Shown in pieces: positions 17,487 to 24,290 of a DNA stretch of 24,290 bases. Each line of letters begins with the position of its first letter. Position 1 is the stretch's first letter. The translations under genes were made by a program, and so were the position numbers. Below the pieces are notes generated by a model. That model was not told the origin of the DNA. It did not search any database and worked only from the letters and a program-made list of their open reading frames with translations. The stretch is from a virus: IMG/VR virus record IMGVR_UViG_3300025071_000051, positions 1 through 24,290 of that record; one strand, 5' to 3'.

Positions 17487-18977
17487 TTATATAGTTGACT
17501 TGAATAACACGAAGTTATTAGCAGCTTGCGTAACTAAACATCTTTCAGATAAGAAATTAACAGTCATTGCATCTAAATCAGAAGTGTAAGCACCTCCAAC
17601 AGATCCAGTAACCCATGACTTCATTCTACGATCATCAGCTTCAGAAGCTCTATATCTTACATGTAAGAAAGGACGTCTGATATTAGATCCTAAACTTTGA
17701 TCATAAACAGTTGATGTTCCAGCTGGAATCATTACACCATCGATGTCTCCGATTAATCCTCTTGTTGAAAAGTCATTTAGATATTTCCAGTCAGTCTTAT
17801 AAAAATCATAAGAACCTCTTCTAAATCCTGAAAATCCAAAATTCATTGCCATTTCAGCTTCGTTGTCAAAAAGACCATAAGAAGCAGCTTGAGTAGAAGC
17901 ATAACCTCCACCAGCTTGAGCAGCAATCATATCATCAAAATCAAGAGCAGTAGCTCTAGATAAGAATAACATGTTTTCTTCAATAGCACCTTGTGTATCT
18001 AATTGTTTTAGGATAGTATCAAAATCACCTAATGCACCAGCTCCAGGAGCAGCAGCACCAGCAAAATCGTTATAAACGTTTCCTCTTGCTTCGATAGCAG
18101 CAAATAAACCTTCAGAACCAGGTCCATTTTCATCAGCAGCAGGAGCGCCTAAACCTAAAGTAACCGCACCAGCAGCGCCATTATTAACAGCTTCAACCAT
18201 AGACATTTCTAGGTAATCTTCAAATCTTAATCTTGTTTCAGACTCAGACTTTAAATACCATAAGTATCCATTTGTTCCATCTTCAGTAGCAACTTCTACC
18301 CAACCAATTTGAGCTGTATCAGAACCTGATACTTCAAACTTATCTCTTAAGATAATTGGCTTGTTAGAAAATTGTGTTAAAGTTGGCTCAATGCTAGACA
18401 TTGCAGAGTAACCGGCAGTTCCGTCAGCAGCACCAGAGCCTTTAGCAAATTCAGAACCATACACAAATACTTTAACAACTGTACTAGCTAGCGCTGTTGC
18501 AGCAGCTACACCGTAGGTATCAAAAGCTACAGTAGAAACTAGTGGATTTCCAGCAGGAACTCCAGGAGCTGCATTTACTCTAGCTTTAAGAGTAGTTAAT
18601 CCATCAGAAATAACTATTGTATTACCAGCCTTTATAGCGCAAGTTTTATTAGCTTCAATTGGAACTGTCATTGACAGGCCATTAGCAGCTACAGTACAAC
18701 CTTCGTAAGAAACGTGTAATCTATTTTGTTCAGACCAAATTACTTGATCAGATGTCATAGGCATTTCAGCGCCTACCATTCTCAAGAAACCACCTAAAGT
18801 TCGGTTTCCGTATCTTTCTACTTCTGCTTCGTAAAGCTCAGGTAGATATTGTTGTGCAAAGTTTCCACCAGTTGCATTGTCAAAACTCAAGTAATTTGAC
18901 GCTAACGTCATTTGAGTTTGATGAGGCAAAAGTGATGGAGGAAATGCATTTGTTGGGTTTAATGTTGCAAAACTCAT
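17487..18977 (-). CDS. Major capsid protein, 496 residues
   Basis: The gene follows terminase, portal and scaffold-like genes in the normal order of head modules, and its length is usual for an HK97-fold capsid protein of Bacteroidota podoviruses. Residues 1-50 are an N-terminal arm. YGNRTLGGFLRMVGAEMPM (56-74) and VIWSEQNRLHVSYEG (79-93) are phrases I recall from crAss-like and related capsid proteins. The rest is rich in Ala, Gly, Asp and aromatic residues. I see no clear protease site and no protease gene in the window, and the scaffold is a separate protein. It would form the shell around the portal. GC content is higher than in most of the window, fitting a highly expressed Ala/Gly-rich protein. 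Confidence 0.88.
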   Translation of the reverse strand: MSFATLNPTNAFPPSLLPHQTQMTLASNYLSFDNATGGNFAQQYLPELYEAEVERYGNRTLGGFLRMVGAEMPMTSDQVIWSEQNRLHVSYEGCTVAANGLSMTVPIEANKTCAIKAGNTIVISDGLTTLKARVNAAPGVPAGNPLVSTVAFDTYGVAAATALASTVVKVFVYGSEFAKGSGAADGTAGYSAMSSIEPTLTQFSNKPIILRDKFEVSGSDTAQIGWVEVATEDGTNGYLWYLKSESETRLRFEDYLEMSMVEAVNNGAAGAVTLGLGAPAADENGPGSEGLFAAIEARGNVYNDFAGAAAPGAGALGDFDTILKQLDTQGAIEENMLFLSRATALDFDDMIAAQAGGGYASTQAASYGLFDNEAEMAMNFGFSGFRRGSYDFYKTDWKYLNDFSTRGLIGDIDGVMIPAGTSTVYDQSLGSNIRRPFLHVRYRASEADDRRMKSWVTGSVGGAYTSDLDAMTVNFLSERCLVTQAANNFVLFKSTI

Positions 18978-18978
18978 G

Positions 18979-18990
18979 TTTTATCTTTTA
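18979..18990 (-). promoter_or_regulatory. Leader element TAAAAGATAAAA before the capsid gene
   Basis: The same 12 bases as before the 135-residue gene end one base before the capsid ATG and include the TAA stop of the upstream scaffold gene. This is the whole intergenic leader (10 bases). Sharing between the two adjacent, probably abundant proteins suggests a role in strong translation initiation. Confidence 0.5.
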
Positions 18991-20136
18991 TTTGTTTTTA
19001 TTTATTCTTAATTTTAACTTTGAACTATCTACACCACTAATTGCTTTTACTTTCATACCTCCAATAAAAACATCTCCCGTAGACGTTGGTCTAAGTTCAT
19101 TGTTTAAATTTTTGGATTTAGCCATTACATCTTTAACAGCATCGGCTTTCCCTTGCTCGTAAAAATGATTAGCGATTGTATCCGCATTTTGTGCTGCAAA
19201 AATAGCTTTGTGATAACCTTTATAGTCTTTAACTTCCCCTTTATTATCTAAGAACTTCCCGATTAGGTTCGTAAGATCAGATTGATTACTAGCAACTGAG
19301 TCTACATCGTTAACACCGTATCTAAACTTCTTATCACTTAAATTGAACTCAAAACCTTTGAACTCTTGATTAAAGAAATTTTTAGTGGTTGATTTAAACT
19401 TATCATGTTGCTGTTTAACCATTTTTTGTTCTTCGTTGTGTCTATTGAAAAAGTCCATAGCTTTTTGTTGTTCCTGAGTAACGCCCGGTCTCAACTTGAT
19501 CTCGTCGTAATACTTACTCTTGGTTTCTTCCAAAAAGTTAGTGGCTTTGGCAATTTCTTCTTTATAAGCGAGTTTTTTCTTTCTTATATCTCGCTCTTCA
19601 TCCAAATCTTCATCATAATGAAAGTTATCTTCTAATAAGAAGTTAACCTCTTCTAAATCAAGATGTGGTTTAGTCTGTTTGTAATACTCTTTTAATAAAG
19701 TATCTTTATCTACATTTGAATAATCAGCGTTTAATCTAACGTAATCTTCAACGGTTCCACCTGTATCTTCCATAAAATTAACCAGTTTCTCTATGTTTTC
19801 TGGTAGTTTTATTTCTGGTTGCGTTTCAACAACATCTTCAATTACAGGTTCTTTTACTTCTTCAGTAACTTCTTCTTCAGTAATTTCAGATATAGGAGAT
19901 GTAGTTTCTTCTTTTGCTTCAACTACTTCTTCTTTTATCTCTTCTTTAATTACAGGTTCTTCTTTAATAACTACTTTATCTACGGGTTTTTCTTCTTTAA
20001 CCTCTTCTTTTTTAGATAAATCTATTTTAGATTTTGTAGCTTTTTTATTAGTAAGTTTTTTCATTTTAGGTTTCTTAACTTTAAACTCACCTTGTTCTAA
20101 TTCCCCTTTAGGGTTTTCTTTTATTTCTTCTGACAT
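18988..20136 (-). CDS. Scaffolding-like head assembly protein, 382 residues
   Basis: The first 105 residues are low complexity: a basic Lys-rich part (18-40) followed by an acidic Glu/Lys/Val-rich run (42-105). An ordered helical part begins near residue 112 with KLVNFMEDTGGTVEDYVRLN (117-136), then KPHLDLEEVNFLLED (156-170). This pattern I recall from proteins placed just before the capsid gene in many phages. Residues about 180-260 are charged and probably coiled-coil. The C-terminus is basic (KLKLRINKNK), as in scaffold proteins whose basic tail binds the capsid protein. The position, exactly between portal and capsid genes, supports this. No Ser protease or other catalytic motif is visible. 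Its leader carries three ATTAT units. Confidence 0.82.
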   Translation of the reverse strand: MSEEIKENPKGELEQGEFKVKKPKMKKLTNKKATKSKIDLSKKEEVKEEKPVDKVVIKEEPVIKEEIKEEVVEAKEETTSPISEITEEEVTEEVKEPVIEDVVETQPEIKLPENIEKLVNFMEDTGGTVEDYVRLNADYSNVDKDTLLKEYYKQTKPHLDLEEVNFLLEDNFHYDEDLDEERDIRKKKLAYKEEIAKATNFLEETKSKYYDEIKLRPGVTQEQQKAMDFFNRHNEEQKMVKQQHDKFKSTTKNFFNQEFKGFEFNLSDKKFRYGVNDVDSVASNQSDLTNLIGKFLDNKGEVKDYKGYHKAIFAAQNADTIANHFYEQGKADAVKDVMAKSKNLNNELRPTSTGDVFIGGMKVKAISGVDSSKLKLRINKNK

Positions 20137-20149
20137 AATATAATATAAT
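20135..20149 (-). repeat. Pentanucleotide tract, three ATAAT units (ATTAT on the coding strand), overlapping the scaffold start codon
   Basis: Three perfect ATAAT units on the plus strand lead into the ATG at 20136, matching the four-unit tract at 16981-17000. It fills most of the 26-base gap after the portal gene. It probably supplies an unstructured A/T leader. Confidence 0.6.
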
Positions 20150-20162
20150 AGTTAATATAAAA

Positions 20163-22574
20163 TTATTTAGGGCCAAACTGCTCTAAACCAAAACCGCCCA
20201 TTGTATCATTACCTGCGGATTCAAAGTTTTTAGGTAATAAATCATTTTTTCTTTGATCAATAAGCTCAGACTGTTGCGTTGCTTGCATTTCTGTTCTTTG
20301 ATCTTTTCTATTCTCTTTTACGTCTTCGTTCTGTTGCTTAGCTTTTGCTTGAGCTTGAGTTAACTGCATATTGTAGTTAAATTCAATCTCCATCAACTGT
20401 TGTTTGATCTGAGCTTCTCTTTCCATTTTCTGAATAGAAAACTGAGACTTAGCTTGTTCGTAGTTTATATTTTGCTCTGCTATAACTTGTTGTTTTTGAG
20501 CTTCAGCTAATGATATTTGTTCAGCTGCTTTAGCATTAGCCTGCGCTTGTGCTTGCATATTCTCTTGCTGCATTTGCTGATCTTTGGCTTGTTTATCTTT
20601 ACGCCTTTTCTTTAACATTTGATTAGCAAGTTTTAAATTATTAACTTGCCTAATATCTATAGCATCTTCAAGATCTATTTGACCACCTTTTAAAGCTATT
20701 TGAATATTTTGTTCTAGTATCTGCTTTTCTTCTTCATCAGGTTCTAACTCTAAGAATATACCAAAGTCATGAATATTAACTTTAGATAATTCTTGTAGAG
20801 TAGCTACATTATATCTTGATATACTAGACATTAATGTTTGTTTGGTAAGTGGAAAAGCTAAAGCATCAGCTATTCTTAAAGATATATTCTCACAAGATCT
20901 TAACGTTAAGTATAAACTAGCTTGTAATATGTGTCTAGTTGCTACATTAGAGTTAGCAGCTGCTAGTTTTTGTAAACCAACTAATGACTGCTTGTCAGGT
21001 AAAGTACCATCTCTAGCTTCATTAAGCCCCGTCACATCTCTTATCATCTTAAGATAATACTCGTAAGTTTGTATTAAAGACTGTATTTTAGCACCGCCAG
21101 AACTTGATTGTAATTCTTGCACTGGTATTTTACCAGGATTCATACCACCATCTTGAGTCATGGATCTACCTATTACAGAACCTGTTTGGAAATACATATT
21201 TAAAGCTTCTGCTGGGTTATAGTTGGTTCCATTACCTAAATCAACCTCTGCCAAACCATCCATATCCAAGTAAACACCGTCAGGTACTACTCTAGACATT
21301 ACTTGTTGTAATTTTAAATGAGTTAATTGAATCATATCAGCAAAACCTGTAATACGAGATACTATAGACTCTATTCTACCTTTGTACATTCTAGGAGCAA
21401 CTATGTTGTAATTCATATTAACCTTAACAGTATCAGACATAGGTCTAGTCATGTTCTCGGCTAATTCCCATTTTAACATTTTATTGTGTCCTAGTATTTT
21501 AGCTCCAGAGTAAAGAACTTCAATAGATCTAAATGCTTTTTTAAAACCATCAGTTTCTGCAGGTGGATTAAATGAATCAGTTTTTTCAATAGCTTTTTCT
21601 AAACCATTTGCTGTTTCTTTAATTTTAAATACTTGATTAGCAAAAGTTTTATATTCAAAATATAATACTTGAATTGTGTTGTCATCGTATCTACCGCTCC
21701 AGTTTCTAGTATAGTTTTGATTACCTGGATATTTTTGTATTTCTTTAAGTTCTTCTGGCGTTAAATAAGGAAATTGCTTTTTAAGCTCTGGCATACTTAT
21801 AGACTTTACTTCACCAACGTAGTATAAGTCTTCAAAATTAGGATCTTCACTATATGAATAAACTAAACTAGCTGGATCAACATAATCTAAAGTAACACCT
21901 TCAGATCTATTAAAGCTAGTTTTAACAGATGATATACCTAAAACAGTTAAATCATAATTTAATCTTCTTCTTATTAAATCATACTTATTATTCGCTAAAA
22001 CATTGTTTATAACCTCTTCCTCTGCTACTTCTATAGACTCTTTGTAATTCATCTGCATGTGAAGTTGTATATCTTCTTCACTTTCCATATCTTTAGCTAT
22101 ACCTTTAGAAGCTGATATATCTAAACCTGTCATATCTTGAAGCTTAGCTAAAAGCTCTTTTTGCATTATATCTTTTTGTAATCTCTCTGCGTAGTCTGTT
22201 CTTTTCTTTAATGACTCAGGATCTTGAGCGTAGGCTTTAATTTCGTAATTTCTTTGTGACATACCATTTACAACTATGTCAACAAACTTAGGTATAACTG
22301 GTACAGGTTTCCAGTCTAAGTTTAAATAAGATAAATCGCCATTAATAGATAGCTCATCTTTATATTTTTGAACTGATTGCTCTCCTCTAGCATATAATCT
22401 TAAATTGTGAAAAGAATTATAGTTGCTACCAAACCTATCTGAATAACCATTGCCGTTAGTAAACCACTCAGACTCTACAGCTCTACCTACTTGTAAGCCA
22501 TACTCTTCTGTAGCTTTTTCTGCATCTGGGACTACTTGATCTGGAAATATGCTATTATAATTAGTATTTATCAT
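20163..22574 (-). CDS. Portal protein, 803 residues
   Basis: The gene lies between terminase and scaffold genes and its length is usual for the large portals of crAss-like and related phages. Residues about 55-110 (LRLYARGEQSVQKYKDEL, then PVIPKFVDIVVNGM) and about 210-260 (TSFNRSEGVTLDYVDPASL) match my memory of these portals, which thread DNA into the head and anchor the tail. Residues about 490-560 carry a helical part with a GLNEARDGTLPDKQSLVG phrase. Residues 655-775 form a long Gln/Ala/Lys/Glu-rich coiled coil, longer than in model portals. A short Gly-rich tail ends the protein. Its ATG abuts the terminase stop (TAAATG), so the two are probably translationally coupled. Confidence 0.88.
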   Translation of the reverse strand: MINTNYNSIFPDQVVPDAEKATEEYGLQVGRAVESEWFTNGNGYSDRFGSNYNSFHNLRLYARGEQSVQKYKDELSINGDLSYLNLDWKPVPVIPKFVDIVVNGMSQRNYEIKAYAQDPESLKKRTDYAERLQKDIMQKELLAKLQDMTGLDISASKGIAKDMESEEDIQLHMQMNYKESIEVAEEEVINNVLANNKYDLIRRRLNYDLTVLGISSVKTSFNRSEGVTLDYVDPASLVYSYSEDPNFEDLYYVGEVKSISMPELKKQFPYLTPEELKEIQKYPGNQNYTRNWSGRYDDNTIQVLYFEYKTFANQVFKIKETANGLEKAIEKTDSFNPPAETDGFKKAFRSIEVLYSGAKILGHNKMLKWELAENMTRPMSDTVKVNMNYNIVAPRMYKGRIESIVSRITGFADMIQLTHLKLQQVMSRVVPDGVYLDMDGLAEVDLGNGTNYNPAEALNMYFQTGSVIGRSMTQDGGMNPGKIPVQELQSSSGGAKIQSLIQTYEYYLKMIRDVTGLNEARDGTLPDKQSLVGLQKLAAANSNVATRHILQASLYLTLRSCENISLRIADALAFPLTKQTLMSSISRYNVATLQELSKVNIHDFGIFLELEPDEEEKQILEQNIQIALKGGQIDLEDAIDIRQVNNLKLANQMLKKRRKDKQAKDQQMQQENMQAQAQANAKAAEQISLAEAQKQQVIAEQNINYEQAKSQFSIQKMEREAQIKQQLMEIEFNYNMQLTQAQAKAKQQNEDVKENRKDQRTEMQATQQSELIDQRKNDLLPKNFESAGNDTMGGFGLEQFGPK

Positions 22575-24290
22575 TTATTTTATTTTTGAAACATAACCTG
22601 TGTTATCATATCTTTTAATGCCTAAGTTTATAGACTGTTTCTTTCTAGCAGCTACTGGTGTATACCTGTTCTTGTGACAAGCCATAATAGCTAATCCAGA
22701 ACTAATAGAAGCATCATGCTTTGTTCTATTGTTTATATTAAATACAGCCCAATCTTCTAATGTGCTTTGATGATACATATCACCATGTCCATTTTCAGTT
22801 GATCCTACATGTTCTTCTATGTAAGACTCTATAGCAGCAGCATGCGCTTGCTTAATATCTTCACTTGAATTAGGTATTCCACCTATTTCTTTTTCAGTTA
22901 CAGAAAGTTTGTTCCAAATTTTATCAGGACGATTAATTGAAAAACCTCTATAACCTCTACGCTTAAAATAATATAATAATCTAGGTTTATTATTCTCAGC
23001 TAGTATGGGCATACCGTAAAATACACAAGCCATAAGTACATCTTCAAAAAATATCTCAGCCGTTTGAGGTCTTGATATATATTCTAAGAAAAAATGATTA
23101 GGTGGTGAATCTTCCATAGAAAACTTAGTTAATCCATGTAGTGAACCATTAGATCCTTTTCCATCTACAGTTCCAGAGATGTCGTAACTATCACAACCAA
23201 ATGCACCTATATGATCATTACCAGGGTATTTCCCATTATTTTTGTTAATTATTTTGTTTTGCAAATTAACAGGTGGTACCCAACTTATTTTAAATCTACC
23301 ATCTTTATTAGGAGAAAATATAACCTTACTATCTTTAATTCCGTTTTCCCACATGAAGCTACCTGTTGTTACAGCAGCTGCATTATTAGACTCTAAGTTG
23401 TAATCTATTTGTTGGTATATTTTAGTTAAGTTAAATAAACTTTCTTTAGCTTCATCTCTAAAGGCGTGCATTTCAGTTCTTGGAAACTGCCTGTAATATT
23501 CATTTAAACTGTCTTGATCGTTTCTTAAACCATCTACTTCGTTTTCCCAGTGTTCAATAACGCCTGTTGTAATGTCGTAACCGTCTGCTCCTTTGACGCT
23601 ATCTTTTTCTCTAATGAAAACAGGTGATCCGTAAGAATCCATGAATCCTTCGTAGTTCCACTCCATAGGGATGAACATAGAATAGAGTCCAGAAGAAGTT
23701 TGTCCGTTACGATTTCTTTTTGTAACGTCTGAATTATAGTATAACTTTTTGAAGTTGTTTCCACCTTTATCTAACGCGTTTGAAGTTGAGCCCATCATAC
23801 ACTTGCCTACGATTCTTGATCCTAGTCTTAGTGTTGTTTTTGTAACTCGCCAATTGTTTAATATGTTGTCCGGTCTTTCCCATTTTCCGCTTTCGTCGTG
23901 TGCTAGTAATTTTAATTTCTCACCATCGTAAGAGTTGTCACCAGTATTTTTCCAGTCAATTGTTGTGTCAAGCCCATCAAGTTCTCTTAATTGCTCATTA
24001 CTCTCAAGCTTTCTTCTAGTAAGTTTTGAAGCCGGAACCCTATACGCCAGTTCTGTCTTAGGACGATCCATACCGTCTTGGATCGGCTTGAAGAAAAACG
24101 GATAGTTAACGGATATTGGCACGACTTTATCTGTAAACATTTTTTTAGCATCTGATCCAGATTTAGATAATATACCGAATCTGGAGTCACTGGATATCGT
24201 CGCTTGATTAACAAGCTCTGCTGAGGACATAAATGAAAATCCAGACCTTCTGTTTTTAAGATAGCACATCCCGTAACATCTGTTATCTGC
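22575..24290 (-). CDS. terL: Terminase large subunit (DNA packaging motor), N-terminus outside window
   Basis: The frame is open to the right edge; an ATG at 24269 is internal, since seven in-frame codons precede it without a stop and the motor motif starts beside it. Numbering from that Met, LKNRRSGFSF (4-13) fits a deviant Walker A, KLLAHDESGKW (120-130) a Walker B with catalytic D125-E126, and GKCMMGSTSN (155-164) the coupling motif. The C-terminal nuclease is RuvC-like: D360 in GCDSYDISG, E425 in LAENN and D519 in KHDASISSGLA are the likely metal-binding residues. The protein cuts concatemeric DNA and pumps it through the portal encoded next. The whole catalytic set appears intact. The missing part is probably on the order of 100 residues. 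No small subunit gene is in the window. Confidence 0.9.
   Translation of the reverse strand, partial: ADNRCYGMCYLKNRRSGFSFMSSAELVNQATISSDSRFGILSKSGSDAKKMFTDKVVPISVNYPFFFKPIQDGMDRPKTELAYRVPASKLTRRKLESNEQLRELDGLDTTIDWKNTGDNSYDGEKLKLLAHDESGKWERPDNILNNWRVTKTTLRLGSRIVGKCMMGSTSNALDKGGNNFKKLYYNSDVTKRNRNGQTSSGLYSMFIPMEWNYEGFMDSYGSPVFIREKDSVKGADGYDITTGVIEHWENEVDGLRNDQDSLNEYYRQFPRTEMHAFRDEAKESLFNLTKIYQQIDYNLESNNAAAVTTGSFMWENGIKDSKVIFSPNKDGRFKISWVPPVNLQNKIINKNNGKYPGNDHIGAFGCDSYDISGTVDGKGSNGSLHGLTKFSMEDSPPNHFFLEYISRPQTAEIFFEDVLMACVFYGMPILAENNKPRLLYYFKRRGYRGFSINRPDKIWNKLSVTEKEIGGIPNSSEDIKQAHAAAIESYIEEHVGSTENGHGDMYHQSTLEDWAVFNINNRTKHDASISSGLAIMACHKNRYTPVAARKKQSINLGIKRYDNTGYVSKIK

Noticed and set aside
19918-20010. 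Possible short tandem DNA repeat in the scaffold gene
   Set aside because: The KEE/EEV-rich protein run makes the DNA look repetitive, but unit lengths vary and there is no exact repeat.
19793-20143. Plus-strand 116-residue open frame opposite the scaffold gene
   Set aside because: Its Ser/Thr-rich repeats are the mirror of the Glu/Lys-rich run in the scaffold protein.
23534-24214. Two minus-strand frames of about 75 residues inside the terminase gene
   Set aside because: They overlap the catalytic part of terminase in another frame; terminase motifs are intact, so these are shadows.
24267-24269. ATG at 24269 as the true terminase start
   Set aside because: The frame stays open upstream to the edge and the start would fall inside the motor motif.
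1-24290. tRNA genes, CRISPR arrays, integrase or att sites, defence or anti-defence genes
   Set aside because: None was seen; coding sequence on one strand fills nearly the whole window and no repeat-spacer pattern or cloverleaf stood out.

Overview
The window is one block of tailed-phage virion genes, all on the minus strand and almost gap-free. It comes from an AT-rich podovirus of a Bacteroidota host, most likely crAss-like or closely related. The phage call rests on the gene set and order, read in the direction of transcription (right to left). The Bacteroidota call rests on the start sites. None of the 12 visible starts has a purine-rich Shine-Dalgarno sequence; they have A/T-only leaders, usually ending in ATTATG, with A at -3 in 10 of 12. 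All complete genes end in TAA. Hand counts of sampled lines give about 20% GC in part of the left-hand giant gene and about 40-47% in the capsid gene and the far right end. The taxonomic call is recognition from memory, not a database result.

Layout, right to left. Packaging and head: large terminase subunit (22575-24290, 5' end outside the window), portal (20163-22574), an acidic scaffold-like protein (18988-20136), major capsid protein (17487-18977) and a small unknown protein (17054-17461). A hairpin plus T-tract at 17005-17030 then looks like a terminator just before the ATG of a conserved unknown 261-residue protein (16197-16982). A second, weaker hairpin follows that gene at 16158-16177. 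Tail: two connector or ring proteins (15047-16135 and 13811-15043), a 1564-residue muzzle/tail protein (9114-13808) and a 659-residue tail protein (7123-9102). Probable ejected or cargo proteins: 299 residues (6214-7113), 530 residues (4615-6207) and a giant protein that runs off the left edge (1-4603, at least 1534 residues). The giant protein carries a zincin-type HEIFH motif near residue 1257.

How the parts work together: the scaffold and capsid protein would build the procapsid on the portal, the terminase would fill it, the ring and muzzle proteins would close it and form a short tail, and the last three proteins would ride inside and leave with the DNA. The hairpins flanking the 261-residue gene are the only visible punctuation, and they would lower expression after the capsid genes. 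I see no RNA genes, CRISPR, mobile elements, lysis genes, replication genes or plus-strand genes. The only intergenic gaps longer than 26 bases are 16136-16196 and 16983-17053.
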